From JBMNOI01 sp050942995 (GTDB taxonomy: Bacteria > Chloroflexota > Anaerolineae > UBA1429), in contig JBMNOI010000001.1 of assembly GCA_050942995.1 (NCBI GenBank), forward strand, positions 1-64,000: a stretch of DNA of 64,000 nucleotides, written 5' to 3'. The notes below the pieces were generated by a model. It was not told where the DNA came from. It did no database searches and saw only the letters and a list, made by a program, of their open reading frames with translations. Within the stretch, counting starts at the first letter, position 1. Every line of letters starts with the position of its first letter. Of this stretch, positions 26,202-36,220 are shown piece by piece. Made by a program: the position numbers and the translations under genes.

Positions 26202-28568
26202 TCAGCCGACCCTTTCGAGCTTGGCATAGCTGGCGATGAGCTTTTTGATGCCGCGCCCCTCAAAGGCGACCGTTACCTCCTCATCGCCGTCGACGATTCG
26301 GCTCGAGACCACGATGCCGGTGCCGAAAATGGCGTGACGGACCGACTCGCCCGGGCCAAACGTCGTCTCGTAGACGCGGGGGGTGGTCCTCGCCTCTGGC
26401 TCTTGCGCGTCGATGGGAAGGTGACCACGGGAACCGGGGCGGGACGGCCGGGATAACGAGGGGGCCGTTGCGGGCCGCCTTGAGCGTTGCGCGGGGGGCG
26501 CATCGCTCAGACGGGCGCGTTCCGCCGCCCGGCGCACCGCCTCTCGACGCCGGGAGATCAGATCGCGACGCTCCTGTCGCCCCATGGGTGCGCTACTACG
26601 GGAAGCCGTCGGAGGGGCCACAACACGCGACGCGCCGACGCCGTCCACGAGATGCTGCGGTAGTTCGGCCAGAAAGCGCGAGGGATCACGCACTTCGGAA
26701 GAGCCGAACAGCGTGCGCCGGAAGGCGCGCACCAGATAGAGCCGCTTGCGCGCACGGGTGATGCCCACATAGCAAAGACGTCGCTCCTCCTCCATCTGGT
26801 CGAGATCATCCATAGAGCGGGTGTGCGGGCAAATACCCTCCTCCATGCCGATGATAAAGACGTTGTCGAATTCGAGCCCTTTGGCCGCATGCAAGGTAAG
26901 CATGGTGACGGAGTCGGATTGCCAGTCCGCCTCGTCCACATCCGAGACGAGGCTGGCCTGCTCCAGAAAGAGGGGTAACGCCACAGCAGCGGGTGTGTCG
27001 GTGTAGCCGCCGGTCACCGAGAACAACTCGCGCACGTTGTTGATCCGCTCCTCCCCCTCTTCGGTGCCGTCGCGTAAAAAGGTCACATAGTCGGTGCGAT
27101 CCAGCAGCTTTTCCAGCAACTCGGAAAGGGTCTGTTCCTGCTGCAGATGGGTAAACTCGTCCAGCATGACGCCGAAATCATACAGCGCCCGACGGGCACG
27201 CCCGGTAAAGGGGGCCTCTTCTCCTCGCCCATCGCCGTTGCGGACCAGATGCAGCAGTGCGCCCCCCATGGAGAGCCCCAGGCGCGCGGACCATGCGGCC
27301 AACCGATCCATCGTGCCAGAGCCGATGCCGCGGGCGGGCACATTGATGATGCGACGGAGGCTCACTTCATCGTCGGGATTATAGATGACTCGCAGATAGG
27401 CCAGCACATCCTTGATCTCGCGCCGATTGTAGAACCGCGTGCCCCCCACCAGCCGATAGCGCAGTCTTCGCTGGTTAAAGGCCTCTTCCACGGCGCGTGA
27501 CTGGGCGTTGGTGCGGTACATGACGGCGAACTCGCCCAGAGGCTCGCCCTCGCGCGCCGCCAGCCGCTGAATCTCGTCGGCCACATAGCCGGCCTCTTCC
27601 CGCTCGTCATACGCCTCGACCACCCGAATACGAGTGCCGCGTTCGTTCTCGGTCCAGAGGTTCTTGGCCACACGGTGGTTGTTACGCGAGATGATGGCCT
27701 GCGCGGCATCCAGGATGGTCTGGGTAGAGCGATAGTTCTGTTCCAGCAGATACACCTGAGCGTCGGGGAAATCGGATCGGAAGCGCAACACATTGCGAAA
27801 ATCGGCGCCACGCCAGGAGTAGATGCTCTGGTCCTCATCGCCCACCACAAAGACGTGGCGATGAGATTCGGCCAGGCGTCGGATGATCTCGTATTGAGCG
27901 CGATTGGTATCCTGAAACTCGTCCACCAGCACATGGCGATAGCGCTGCTGATAGCGCTCCAGCACCTCGGGATGATGATGCAGCAGCTCCGCTGTCTTGA
28001 GCAGCAGATCGTCGAAATCCAGGGCGTTGCTCTCGGCCTTGAGCGCCTCATACCGCTCAAAGACGCGGCCTATGGCCTCGTGCCAGTAGGTGGGCGGGCG
28101 ATACTCGTCGACGGTGATGAAATCGTTCTTGGCCTGAGAGATGACATTCTGCACCGCCCGGGGACGATAGACGGCCTTGTCCAGGTTCAAATCTTTGAGA
28201 ATACGGGTAATGAGGCGTATCTGATCGTCATCGTCAAAGATGACGAAATTGGCGCCCATGCCCAGATAGGACGCCTCGCGCCGCAAGATGCGCACGCAGG
28301 CCGCGTGAAAGGTGCCGATAGTCAACTGCCGTGTGTCGGTGCCGATCATCTCCTCCAGGCGGGAGATCATCTCACGGGCGGCCTTGTTGGTAAAGGTAAC
28401 GGCCAGGATCTGATAGGGGCGAACGCCGAGTTCTCCGATGAGATAGGCGATGCGATGCGTGAGCACACGCGTCTTGCCCGATCCGGGGCCGGCCAGCACC
28501 AGAATGGGGGCCTCGGCAGCACGGACGGCCTGAGCCTGGGCGGGGTCAAGTCCTTGCATCAAATCCAT
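26202..28568 (-). CDS. pcrA: UvrD/PcrA-type superfamily 1 DNA helicase
   Basis: 788 residues with SF1A motifs in order: Q 'LDPAQAQAVRA', I 'LAGPGSGKTRVLTHRIAYLI', Ia 'AVTFTNKAAREM', II 'VLVDEFQDTN', III 'VGDEDQSIYSWRGA', IV 'LEQNYRST', V 'LTLHAAKGLEFDNVFIIGME' and VI 'YVGITRARKRLYL'. The basic, low-complexity linker near residue 700 is followed by a C-terminal Tudor-like module ('GESVRHAIFGTGIVVSS'), which in PcrA contacts RNA polymerase. Works in repair and transcription-coupled processes with 3'-5' polarity. Start at 28568 because the Q motif begins a few residues later; longer frames lack homology. Confidence 0.93.
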   Translation of the reverse strand: MDLMQGLDPAQAQAVRAAEAPILVLAGPGSGKTRVLTHRIAYLIGELGVRPYQILAVTFTNKAAREMISRLEEMIGTDTRQLTIGTFHAACVRILRREASYLGMGANFVIFDDDDQIRLITRILKDLNLDKAVYRPRAVQNVISQAKNDFITVDEYRPPTYWHEAIGRVFERYEALKAESNALDFDDLLLKTAELLHHHPEVLERYQQRYRHVLVDEFQDTNRAQYEIIRRLAESHRHVFVVGDEDQSIYSWRGADFRNVLRFRSDFPDAQVYLLEQNYRSTQTILDAAQAIISRNNHRVAKNLWTENERGTRIRVVEAYDEREEAGYVADEIQRLAAREGEPLGEFAVMYRTNAQSRAVEEAFNQRRLRYRLVGGTRFYNRREIKDVLAYLRVIYNPDDEVSLRRIINVPARGIGSGTMDRLAAWSARLGLSMGGALLHLVRNGDGRGEEAPFTGRARRALYDFGVMLDEFTHLQQEQTLSELLEKLLDRTDYVTFLRDGTEEGEERINNVRELFSVTGGYTDTPAAVALPLFLEQASLVSDVDEADWQSDSVTMLTLHAAKGLEFDNVFIIGMEEGICPHTRSMDDLDQMEEERRLCYVGITRARKRLYLVRAFRRTLFGSSEVRDPSRFLAELPQHLVDGVGASRVVAPPTASRSSAPMGRQERRDLISRRREAVRRAAERARLSDAPPAQRSRRPATAPSLSRPSRPGSRGHLPIDAQEPEARTTPRVYETTFGPGESVRHAIFGTGIVVSSRIVDGDEEVTVAFEGRGIKKLIASYAKLERVG

Positions 28569-28849
28569 CGGCGGCAACGCTCCATTGGTCGAACAAACGG
28601 GGACATAAAAGGATGCGCAGGGCATCCTGATAGAATCCAATCGATCATAACATGGACAGATAGGGGTGTCAAAAGGTGAACGCTCCGGACGGGCAGAGCG
28701 CGTTATATTCCCCTTGCTGATTGGAGATGGCACCCCCATGTTTTTTGCGCTCCTTAATCCTTCATTAGGCTATATTAATGCGTGCAACGTGCCACTTTCG
28801 GAGGACAATCCGAGCTTTGGCGCGGCCCTTTTTTATCTGGTACGCGACC

Positions 28850-28878
28850 TTGCTTTTTACGTCCAAAGCCAATATAAT
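28850..28878 (+). promoter_or_regulatory. Promoter of the S1-domain gene
   Basis: TTGCTT (28850-28855), 17 bp, TATAAT (28873-28878), 35 bp before the start codon. The remaining divergent gap back to pcrA (28569-28849) shows nothing else recognisable. Confidence 0.8.
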
Positions 28879-28912
28879 ATGAACAGTCGGTATACTAATA
28901 AGGAGAGGAAGT

Positions 28913-30139
28913 GTGGAAGAACAGGGGATTTCAGCATTGCCACTAGAAGGAGGTACGACTGCAGAGGAGTACGTCCATCCGATGTCCGAGCTCCTGGATG
29001 AAGAGTTTTCGCGGGTCGTTCCCGAACGTGGCGAGATCATCGAGGGAACTATCGTCAGCATTACTTCTTCCGAGGTCATGGTCGACATCGCCTGCAAATC
29101 CGAAGGGTTGGTGTCGTCCAGAGATCTGGAGCGTCTGGACCCAGAATATCGCCATTCTTTGAAGGTAGGCGATCGAGTTTGGGTGTACGTGGTAAGGCCC
29201 GAAGATGCCCAGGGCAATATCATCCTATCGCTCTCACGCGCCCAGATTGAGACGGACTGGCAAAAGGCTGCCGAAATTTTCGACGCGGGAGACATTATCG
29301 AAGAGGCCGTTGTGGGTGCCAACCGCGGTGGCTTGATCGTCAATGTCGGCCGGGTGCGGGGTTTCGTGCCGGCGTCTCAGGTATACAGTGTGCGCCTTCC
29401 GGCGCAGGCCGATGATGCCGAGCGTGAGGAGCGGCTTAGCCAGGTAGTGGGCGACAAGCTCCACCTCAAGATCATTGAGCTGGATCGCCGTCGGAATCGG
29501 CTGATCCTCTCCGAGAGGGCGGCAACGCGCGAGTGGCGACAGGCACAAAAAGAGCGCCTGTTGGATGATCTGAAGGAAGGGGACATCCGTCGGGGTGTCG
29601 TCAGCAGTCTCTGTGATTTCGGTGCTTTTGTCGATCTGGGTGGGGCCGATGGCCTCGTCCACCTATCCGAGCTATCGTGGAGTCGCGTGGGGCATCCCAA
29701 AGAGGTGCTCAAGGTAGACCAAGAGGTCGACGTGTACGTGTTGGGCGTGGACAGAGAGCGACGCCGGATTGCGCTCAGCATCAAGCGACTCAAGCCCGAG
29801 CCCTGGAGCACGGTCACAGAGCGTTACCAGATCGGACAGGTGGTGACGGGCACCATTACCAATATCACGGACTTTGGCGCCTTTGCCCGCCTGGATGAGG
29901 ACATCGAAGGTCTCATCCACATCTCCGAGCTTTCCGAGGAGCGGATCGACCATCCGAATGCAGTCGTAAAAGAAGGCGATGAGGTGACCGTCCGGATTAT
30001 ACGCATCGATCCCGACAGGCAGCGTATGGGATTGAGCATGCGGCGAGTCAATGATGACCCTTATTTTGAACAATATGACTGGGAAGAGTCAGATCAACTC
30101 GCAGAACCGGAAGACTCGGCAGAGGATAGCGAAAGCTAG
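28913..30139 (+). CDS. Four-S1-domain RNA-binding protein (ribosomal protein S1-like)
   Basis: 408 residues with four tandem S1 OB-folds: about 39-108 ('IIEGTIVSITSSEVMVDIAC'), 125-195 ('DIIEEAVVGANRGGLIVNVG'), 222-290 ('GDIRRGVVSSLCDFGAFVDL') and 308-377 ('QVVTGTITNITDFGAFARL'). Domains 3 and 4 carry the canonical FGAF and 'HISELS' / 'HLSELS' strands. The protein is shorter than E. coli S1 (six domains) and is acidic at both ends. It binds mRNA or stable RNA at the ribosome. Starts at GTG 28913 after aaggagagg. A second, two-domain S1 protein is at 58932. Confidence 0.88.
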   Translation: MEEQGISALPLEGGTTAEEYVHPMSELLDEEFSRVVPERGEIIEGTIVSITSSEVMVDIACKSEGLVSSRDLERLDPEYRHSLKVGDRVWVYVVRPEDAQGNIILSLSRAQIETDWQKAAEIFDAGDIIEEAVVGANRGGLIVNVGRVRGFVPASQVYSVRLPAQADDAEREERLSQVVGDKLHLKIIELDRRRNRLILSERAATREWRQAQKERLLDDLKEGDIRRGVVSSLCDFGAFVDLGGADGLVHLSELSWSRVGHPKEVLKVDQEVDVYVLGVDRERRRIALSIKRLKPEPWSTVTERYQIGQVVTGTITNITDFGAFARLDEDIEGLIHISELSEERIDHPNAVVKEGDEVTVRIIRIDPDRQRMGLSMRRVNDDPYFEQYDWEESDQLAEPEDSAEDSES

Positions 30140-30368
30140 GTAGAGCAATCGAGCAGGCCGGCGAGATCAAACGGGGCTGCGGTCGAGCATTAGCGCTTGC
30201 CGCATCCCCGATTTTCGCAGGGGCTGCATCTGTTTTTCATCTCTGGCGAGACTGTGTCCGCGGGTTGTGACGACTCGGCCGACAATTGGTCGATTCAGGC
30301 AGCCCGCCACTCAGCCATCGCTCGCTGCGGTTGTACATCGCTTGCACGTTCTGGTTGGGGGCCGGTGT

Positions 30369-30390
30369 GGGGGTGCACTGCCCCCTTTTT
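30369..30390 (+). terminator. Terminator in the S1-clpC gap
   Basis: ggggg / ccccc stem, 7-nt loop, then five T. A weaker G/C hairpin (ggggctgcgg ... ccgcatcccc, about 30173-30217) nearer the S1 stop may also contribute. Downstream, TATAAT near 30464 is a plausible -10 for clpC. I see no CIRCE element or other heat-shock operator in this 435-bp gap. Confidence 0.65.
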
Positions 30391-30574
30391 GTATTATGGC
30401 GCGTCGTTGGACAGGTGCATTGAGGCTGATTTCATCATGGAACTCTGAGCTATCATTCTACGTATATAATGTGTAGAGTATATCGTCACTCTTATTGATA
30501 GACAACAACAGCTTCTCAGCGGCTCATACAGGCAAAAGAAGCGTTCTATAGGTTGTATGAAAGCAAGGTGAATC

Positions 30575-33058
30575 ATGGCTGATAAATTTGACCGCTTTAC
30601 CAAGCGCGCGCGCCAATCGCTGAGCATCGCTCAGGAGGAGGCCCGGCGACTGAACCATGCTTATATCGGCACCGAGCATCTGCTCCTCGGCTTGATGCGT
30701 GAGGAAGAGGGCATTGCTTCCCGTGTGCTTGTGGATCTGGGGCTGTCGCTGGCGCAGGTGCGTCGTGCTGTGGAGAGGATGGTCGGCCGCGGTGAACAGG
30801 CCCCAGCCAATCTGCAGCTGGCAGATCAGACCAAGCGGGTTATTGAACTGGCGGTAGAAGAGGCCAAGCGACTGGGCAACCAGTTTATCGGGACGGAGCA
30901 TCTGCTCCTGGCGATTGTGCGCGTGCCCGATTCGATGGCCACGTCCATCTTGCAGAGCCTGAACGTCAACCGCGAGATTGTGCGCCGTCGCGTCATGAAC
31001 CTGATGCGTCAGGATTCGACGCCGTCGAGTACCACTCAGCAGCAACGGCCACAGAGTAAAGAGAAATCGATGCTGGAGCAACTCGGCGTGGACCTGACCG
31101 AGCTCGCTCGAGCCGGACAGCTGGACCCTGTGGTGGGGCGCCAGAAAGAGATCGAACGGGTGATCCAAATCCTGGCCCGCCGCACCAAGAATAACCCGGC
31201 GCTTATCGGTGAGCCCGGCGTAGGCAAGACGGCCATCGTCGAAGGGCTGGCCCAGCGTATCATCGCCGGCCGTGTACCGCACGACCTGCAGGGCAAGCGC
31301 GTGATTCGCCTTGATGTCGGATCGCTGGTGGCCGGGACGATGTATCGCGGGCAGTTCGAAGAGCGGCTCAAGCGCGTCATCGACGAGATCAAATCGTCGG
31401 ACACGGTGCTCTTTATCGACGAGCTGCACATGCTGGTAGGCGCGGGCGCCGCCGGCAGCGCAGTAGACGCCGCCAACATCCTCAAGCCGGCGCTGTCTCG
31501 AGGTGAACTGCAGACCATCGGCGCCACCACGCTGGATGAGTATCGCAAGCACATCGAGAGTGATGCGGCGCTGGAGCGGCGCTTCCAGCCGGTGTTTGTG
31601 GACGAGCCCTCGGTGGATGAGACCATCGCCATTCTGAGGGGCGTGCGGAACCGGTACGAGGAGCACCACCAGCTCAAGATCACTGACGAGGCCCTGGAGG
31701 CCGCGGCGCGGCTGGCCGCACGTTACGTGCCCGACCGCTTCCTGCCCGACAAGGCCATCGACCTGGTCGATGAGGCATCTTCTCGCGTGCGCGTGTTCAA
31801 GGTGCTGCACGAGGCCGAAGAGGCGTTAAAGAGCGGCCAGATGACGATGGAAGAGGGTGAGGAACTGGACGTGGAGGTGGGAGTACGGCCTCCTCAGGTT
31901 CCGTCGCTCGAGGTTGATGATGAGCTGCGCTTTATGGCCGATCAGCTCGGGCTGGATATGCCCGTGGCCGAGCCGACCACACTGCGAGTAACGGCCGGCG
32001 ACATCGCCGAGATCGTCTCCATGTGGACCGGCGTGCCGGTGGTGAACATTGCGCAGGAAGAGTCGCTGCGTCTGCTCAAGATGGAAGAAGAGCTGCACAA
32101 GCGTATCGTGGGGCAGGACGAGGGCATCAAGGCGCTGGCCAAGTCGGTCCGGCGCGCCCGTGCCGGCCTGAAGGACCCGAACCGCCCGATCGGCTCGTTC
32201 ATCTTTCTGGGACCCACCGGTGTGGGCAAGACCGAGCTGTGCAAGGCGCTGGCCGAGTTCATGTTCGGCAGCGAGGAAGCCCTGCTTCAGCTCGACATGT
32301 CCGAGTTTATGGAACGGCATAGCATCTCGCGTCTGGTGGGCGCGCCTCCGGGATATGTAGGCTATGAGGAGGCCGGCCAGTTGACCGAGGCGATCCGTCG
32401 CCGGCCGTACACGGTGGTAGTGTTCGACGAGATCGAAAAGGCCCACCCCGAGGCATTCAATATCCTCCTCCAGATCATGGAAGAGGGACAATTGACCGAC
32501 GCCAAGGGACACAAGGTGGACTTTCGTAATACCATCATCATCCTGACCTCGAACGTGGGTAGTGGGGTCATCGCCCACGATGCGTCGCTGGGCTTTTCCA
32601 CACTGCCCCCCGAAGAGTCGGCCGAGGCGGACTATCGGGATATGAAGAACAAGCTGATGAAGGAACTGCGGCGGCTGTTCCGTCCCGAATTCCTGAACCG
32701 CGTGGATGAGATCGTCGTGTTCCACGAGCTGACTCGTGAGCATATCGAGCAGATCGTCGACATCCAGTTTGCCCGTCTCAACGATCGACTGGCAGAGCAT
32801 CAGATCACCGTGCAGTGCACGGAAGAGGGTTGCGAGCTGCTGGTGGAAGAGGGCTTTGATCCGCAGTACGGAGCCCGTCCGCTGCGTCGAGCGATGCAGC
32901 GCCTGATCGAGGATCCGCTGGCCGAGAAGATGCTCGAGGGAGCCTTCAAGGACGGCGACACGGTGCTGGTGGATGCCGAGAACGGACATGTCGTCTTTAG
33001 ATCCGTCGACAAGGCCGACGAGCCGGCCCGGTTGCTCTCCGGGGAAGAACGGCATTAA
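30575..33058 (+). CDS. clpC: ATP-dependent Clp protease ATP-binding subunit ClpC
   Basis: 827 residues. Two N-terminal Clp repeats ('[20 protein letters not shown]', '[17 protein letters not shown]'); AAA-1 with Walker A 'GEPGVGKT' near residue 212 and '[13 protein letters not shown]'; a short middle domain; AAA-2 with '[16 protein letters not shown]' near 546, '[20 protein letters not shown]' and 'LTSNVGS'; C-terminal D2-small '[20 protein letters not shown]'. The middle region is degenerate for the UVR motif typical of ClpC. It unfolds substrates for ClpP. Two bp upstream of radA, as in Firmicutes clpC-radA. Confidence 0.93.
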   Translation: MADKFDRFTKRARQSLSIAQEEARRLNHAYIGTEHLLLGLMREEEGIASRVLVDLGLSLAQVRRAVERMVGRGEQAPANLQLADQTKRVIELAVEEAKRLGNQFIGTEHLLLAIVRVPDSMATSILQSLNVNREIVRRRVMNLMRQDSTPSSTTQQQRPQSKEKSMLEQLGVDLTELARAGQLDPVVGRQKEIERVIQILARRTKNNPALIGEPGVGKTAIVEGLAQRIIAGRVPHDLQGKRVIRLDVGSLVAGTMYRGQFEERLKRVIDEIKSSDTVLFIDELHMLVGAGAAGSAVDAANILKPALSRGELQTIGATTLDEYRKHIESDAALERRFQPVFVDEPSVDETIAILRGVRNRYEEHHQLKITDEALEAAARLAARYVPDRFLPDKAIDLVDEASSRVRVFKVLHEAEEALKSGQMTMEEGEELDVEVGVRPPQVPSLEVDDELRFMADQLGLDMPVAEPTTLRVTAGDIAEIVSMWTGVPVVNIAQEESLRLLKMEEELHKRIVGQDEGIKALAKSVRRARAGLKDPNRPIGSFIFLGPTGVGKTELCKALAEFMFGSEEALLQLDMSEFMERHSISRLVGAPPGYVGYEEAGQLTEAIRRRPYTVVVFDEIEKAHPEAFNILLQIMEEGQLTDAKGHKVDFRNTIIILTSNVGSGVIAHDASLGFSTLPPEESAEADYRDMKNKLMKELRRLFRPEFLNRVDEIVVFHELTREHIEQIVDIQFARLNDRLAEHQITVQCTEEGCELLVEEGFDPQYGARPLRRAMQRLIEDPLAEKMLEGAFKDGDTVLVDAENGHVVFRSVDKADEPARLLSGEERH

Positions 33059-33060
33059 TT

Positions 33061-34497
33061 ATGGCAAGAGGACACACCCGCTTTGTTTGCCAGAATTGCG
33101 GGGCGACCCAGCCACGATGGATGGGTCGATGTCCTGAATGTAATGAGTGGAACACGATGGTTGAAACCGTAGTGGAATCTCCATCGCATTCCACTCTACT
33201 GGCTCCATCGCACGGGCATGCGCAGCCGAATCAGGCACGCCCTCTATCGGATATTCCGGCAGACGGGCACCGGCGCATGCCCGTGCCTGTGGGTGAGCTG
33301 AGCCGCGTGTTGGGCGGCGGCATTGTGCCCGGCGGCGTCACCCTGGTCGGTGGCGACCCCGGCATCGGCAAGTCCACCCTTCTGCTTCAGCTTGCCGGCT
33401 TGATGGGCATGGACGGTGCTCCTTCGCTCTATATATCGGGTGAAGAGTCGCTGCAACAGGTCAAGCTCCGCGCCGAACGGCTGGGCATTCACTCGCCTCA
33501 TCTTTATGTCCTCTCAGAGACCAGTCTGGAACAGATTCTGGCCCAGATCGAGGCCGTGCGCCCGCGACTGGCCATCGTAGACTCGGTGCAGTCGATCTAT
33601 ACCGAGAACCTGACCTCGTCGGCGGGAAGTGTCAGCCAGGTCAAAGAGTGTGCCACATCGCTGCTGCGATTGGCCAAGGCCCTCGAGATTCCCGTGTTTC
33701 TGGTAGGCCATGTCACCAAGGCCGGCGCCATCGCCGGACCGAGGGTACTGGAACATATTGTAGACACGGTGCTACAGCTCGAGGGCGAACGCTTTCACGC
33801 CTATCGCCTGCTACGCAGCGTCAAGAACCGCTTCGGCTCGACCAATGAGGTGGGTGTGTTCGAGATGTGCGAGACGGGCATGGTCGAAGTGCCCAACCCC
33901 TCTCAGGTGTTTCTGGAGGAGCGGCTGGGGAGCGCCACCGGCTCGGCAGTTGCCGTAACCATGGAGGGCACCCGCCCCATCCTGGTAGAGATTCAGGCGC
34001 TGGTGAGCAAAGCCGGGCTGGATCATCCACGGCGCACTACCAACGGAGTGGACATGAACCGTCTGCTGCTGCTGGCCGCGGTGCTTACCAAGCGCGTGGG
34101 GCTTCGCCTGGGCGATCAGGACATCTTTGTGAATGTGGTGGGCGGACTGCGCGTACACGAGCCGGCTGTGGACCTGGCCATCGCCGCCGCCATCGCCTCC
34201 AGCTACTATAACCGCCCCGTGCCCGATGACCTGGCCATATTTGGGGAGGTGGGCCTGGCCGGAGAGCTGCGCAGCGTGGGCCAGAGCGATCGTCGCCTGC
34301 GTGAGGCGGCCAAGCTCGGATTCAAGCGCGCCCTCATGCCCCGCTTGAGAGATAAGCGAGGCATCGAATCCGGCGGCATGCAGCCCCTTACCGCCCGCTC
34401 GCTAGCCGAAGCCATGAGCATGGCCCTCGGACGCGGCGCCGGATCCGATGGACGATCACCCCGGCGGGACGAAACGCCCGATGAGACTGAGGAATAA
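33061..34497 (+). CDS. radA: DNA repair protein RadA (Sms)
   Basis: 478 residues. An N-terminal zinc finger of four cysteines ('FVCQNCGATQPRWMGRCPEC'), the RecA-like core with Walker A 'VGGDPGIGKSTLLLQLAGL' near residue 98, the RadA-specific 'SVKNRFGSTNEVG' (KNRFG), and a C-terminal Lon-protease-like domain ('VNVVGGLRVHEPAVDLAIAA'). A branch-migrating helicase in recombination. It starts 2 bp after the clpC stop and is co-transcribed; the basic/acidic C-terminal tail is nonconserved. Confidence 0.95.
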   Translation: MARGHTRFVCQNCGATQPRWMGRCPECNEWNTMVETVVESPSHSTLLAPSHGHAQPNQARPLSDIPADGHRRMPVPVGELSRVLGGGIVPGGVTLVGGDPGIGKSTLLLQLAGLMGMDGAPSLYISGEESLQQVKLRAERLGIHSPHLYVLSETSLEQILAQIEAVRPRLAIVDSVQSIYTENLTSSAGSVSQVKECATSLLRLAKALEIPVFLVGHVTKAGAIAGPRVLEHIVDTVLQLEGERFHAYRLLRSVKNRFGSTNEVGVFEMCETGMVEVPNPSQVFLEERLGSATGSAVAVTMEGTRPILVEIQALVSKAGLDHPRRTTNGVDMNRLLLLAAVLTKRVGLRLGDQDIFVNVVGGLRVHEPAVDLAIAAAIASSYYNRPVPDDLAIFGEVGLAGELRSVGQSDRRLREAAKLGFKRALMPRLRDKRGIESGGMQPLTARSLAEAMSMALGRGAGSDGRSPRRDETPDETEE

Positions 34498-34532
34498 AAA
34501 CTGAAAAAGGCAGATACACGGAGTAATACTCG

Positions 34533-34561
34533 TTGACAGATCCCATTCGTTATGATACTAT
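34533..34561 (+). promoter_or_regulatory. Promoter of an unassigned RNA unit
   Basis: TTGACA (34533-34538), 17 bp, TACTAT (34556-34561): the same hexamers and spacing as the 11.9-kb structured RNA promoter. Predicted start near 34568. Confidence 0.8.
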
Positions 34562-34567
34562 GGGCCT

Positions 34568-34921
34568 GGAAGCTGATGATGACTCGACTCAGGTCGGCGA
34601 CATCGAAAAGGTCATAGAGCGGAACCGAGTCATCGAACCCTCCCGTTTTGGTCGGTCACCTGCCACCGCATCAAGTTACTCGGACGCATACGCGTAATGG
34701 ATTCCTATGGCAATGGGGCCAGAGCCGGCTTCGGATGCGATGTAACCCGGGTATACACAAGGATACGCCATGGTATGGCCTGCCTTTCAGAGGCCCAGGC
34801 CTGTCGAACCACCGCCTGCAGGCAATGCATGTTGTACGATCTCGGAGATGGTTGCTGGCCGTTGCGTAGTTCCAGGTATTCGCTCTCTATCGGGTGTGCG
34901 GTGTGACGCACACCTTTTTTT
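34568..34921 (+). ncRNA. Candidate non-coding RNA of about 350 nt
   Basis: Sits between a strong promoter and a strong terminator (ggtgtgcg / cgcacacc stem 34893-34914, then seven T), without a convincing ORF. A perfect 9-bp helix gatgactcg / cgagtcatc (34578-34586 with 34626-34634) encloses smaller pairings, and gc-rich inverted repeats occur near 34790-34830. A 69-codon frame from ATG 34697 exists but runs into the terminator, has no ribosome-binding site and no recognisable fold. It could alternatively be an attenuated leader for the PIN-TRAM gene. Not recognised as tmRNA, RNase P or 6S RNA. Confidence 0.55.
34893..34921 (+). terminator. Terminator of the 34.5-kb RNA unit
   Basis: 8-bp stem with 6-nt loop and seven T. 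A second strong hairpin, gctgcgcccg / cgggcgcagc (34999-35031), followed by a short T run at 35039-35042, lies 80 nt downstream, before the PIN-TRAM gene. Confidence 0.9.
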
Positions 34922-35158
34922 GTCCGGTTTCGCACCCGTTCGTCTCGAAACGGGGGTGTTCTCGACGGCGCCACAAGATATCATCTCGAACAATCGCTGC
35001 TGCGCCCGATGTGATCGCCTGCGGGCGCAGCGGATCGCTTTTCCCGGCATATATGGCATGAGGAAAGGAGGTGCAGCTTAATCGGGTAAGGGATGCACTC
35101 TACACGGCCTACCGGGTCGGTCGTGCATCGAAAAGTCAGGATGTCAGGAGGAGCATTC

Positions 35159-36217
35159 ATGTCTGTTCATACCATCCTGCGCCTATCAGTGACCTGTATT
35201 ATCGCCCTCCTTGGCTGGAAATTGGGGCTGGTGCTCTCCAAGTGGGCCTCGCTTGCCAGGCTTCCCATCACCAGGGGGTATTATCCTTTTATTATCACAC
35301 TGCTGGGCGCCATGGTCGGCTTTGTGGCCGCACCGTATCTCACCGTCGTTCCCTATCGGGCGCTGCGCCACCGTATCCGTCATATTCCGGCGCGCGCGCT
35401 AATTATGGGTCTCATCGGCCTGTTTGTAGGCCTGGTTATCGCCGCTCTGTTCGCCCTGCCCCTCTCCATGTTGCCGGGGAGGTGGGGGTATGTTACGCCG
35501 CTGGCCGCCGCCTTTATATTTGGCGGTCTGGGCGCCATGATCATGATCATCCGTGATAAGGACATCCTCAACCTTCTGGGGTTGTTCATCGCTCGAGATG
35601 GTATTCGGGGTCGCCGCGATGTGGTGTTGCTGGATACCAGCGTCATCATCGACGGGCGTGTGGCCGACATACGCCAGACCGGCTTTATCAACGGCACCCT
35701 GTTGATTCCCCGCTTTGTACTGGACGAGCTACAGCATATCGCCGACTCGGCCGACGTATTGCGTCGCAACCGTGGCCGGCGAGGGCTGGATATCCTCAAC
35801 AAGATGCAAAAGGATGACCGCATCCCCATCGAAATCATCGAGAAGGATGTGCCGGACATCCGCGAAGTCGACGGTAAACTCGTACGCCTGGCGCAGGAGT
35901 TGCATTGCCCGGTGCTCACCAACGACTATAACCTGAATCGGGTGGCCGAGTTGCAGGGCGTTCAGGTGCTCAACGTCAACGAACTGGCCAACGCCATCAA
36001 GGTGGTAGTGCTGCCGGGCGAAACGATGCGCGTGCAGATCATCCAGGAGGGCAAGGAAACAGGCCAGGGCGTGGGCTATCTGGATGACGGCACCATGGTC
36101 GTGGTAGAGGATGGCCGTCGACACATCGGTCAGAACGTCGAGGTAACGGTGACGCGGGTGCTGCAAACCGTCGCCGGCCGTATGATCTTTGGGCAGATTC
36201 AGGATGGACGAAAATAA
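35159..36217 (+). CDS. Membrane PIN-TRAM domain protein (YacL-like)
   Basis: 352 residues. Four hydrophobic helices occupy residues 1-130; then a PIN nuclease domain with 'VVLLDTSVIIDGRVADI' (Asp), 'LIPRFVLDELQHIAD' (Glu) and 'PVLTNDYNLNRVAEL' (Asp), and a C-terminal TRAM RNA-binding domain ('GVGYLDDGTMVVVEDGRRHI'). This is the YacL family, which in Firmicutes sits near the ispD/gltX genes, as here with gltX. Probably a membrane-tethered RNase. ATG 35159 follows aggaggagc. Three bp separate it from gltX. Confidence 0.9.
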   Translation: MSVHTILRLSVTCIIALLGWKLGLVLSKWASLARLPITRGYYPFIITLLGAMVGFVAAPYLTVVPYRALRHRIRHIPARALIMGLIGLFVGLVIAALFALPLSMLPGRWGYVTPLAAAFIFGGLGAMIMIIRDKDILNLLGLFIARDGIRGRRDVVLLDTSVIIDGRVADIRQTGFINGTLLIPRFVLDELQHIADSADVLRRNRGRRGLDILNKMQKDDRIPIEIIEKDVPDIREVDGKLVRLAQELHCPVLTNDYNLNRVAELQGVQVLNVNELANAIKVVVLPGETMRVQIIQEGKETGQGVGYLDDGTMVVVEDGRRHIGQNVEVTVTRVLQTVAGRMIFGQIQDGRK

Positions 36218-36220
36218 CGG

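Noticed and set aside
28666..29001. A 111-codon frame in the pcrA-S1 gap
   Set aside because: It overlaps a good promoter and the first part of the S1-domain gene, lacks a ribosome-binding site and resembles no family.
34697..34906. A 69-codon Cys-containing frame inside the 34.5-kb RNA unit
   Set aside because: Runs into the terminator hairpin, lacks a ribosome-binding site, and there is a competing frame of similar length; treated as part of a non-coding transcript.
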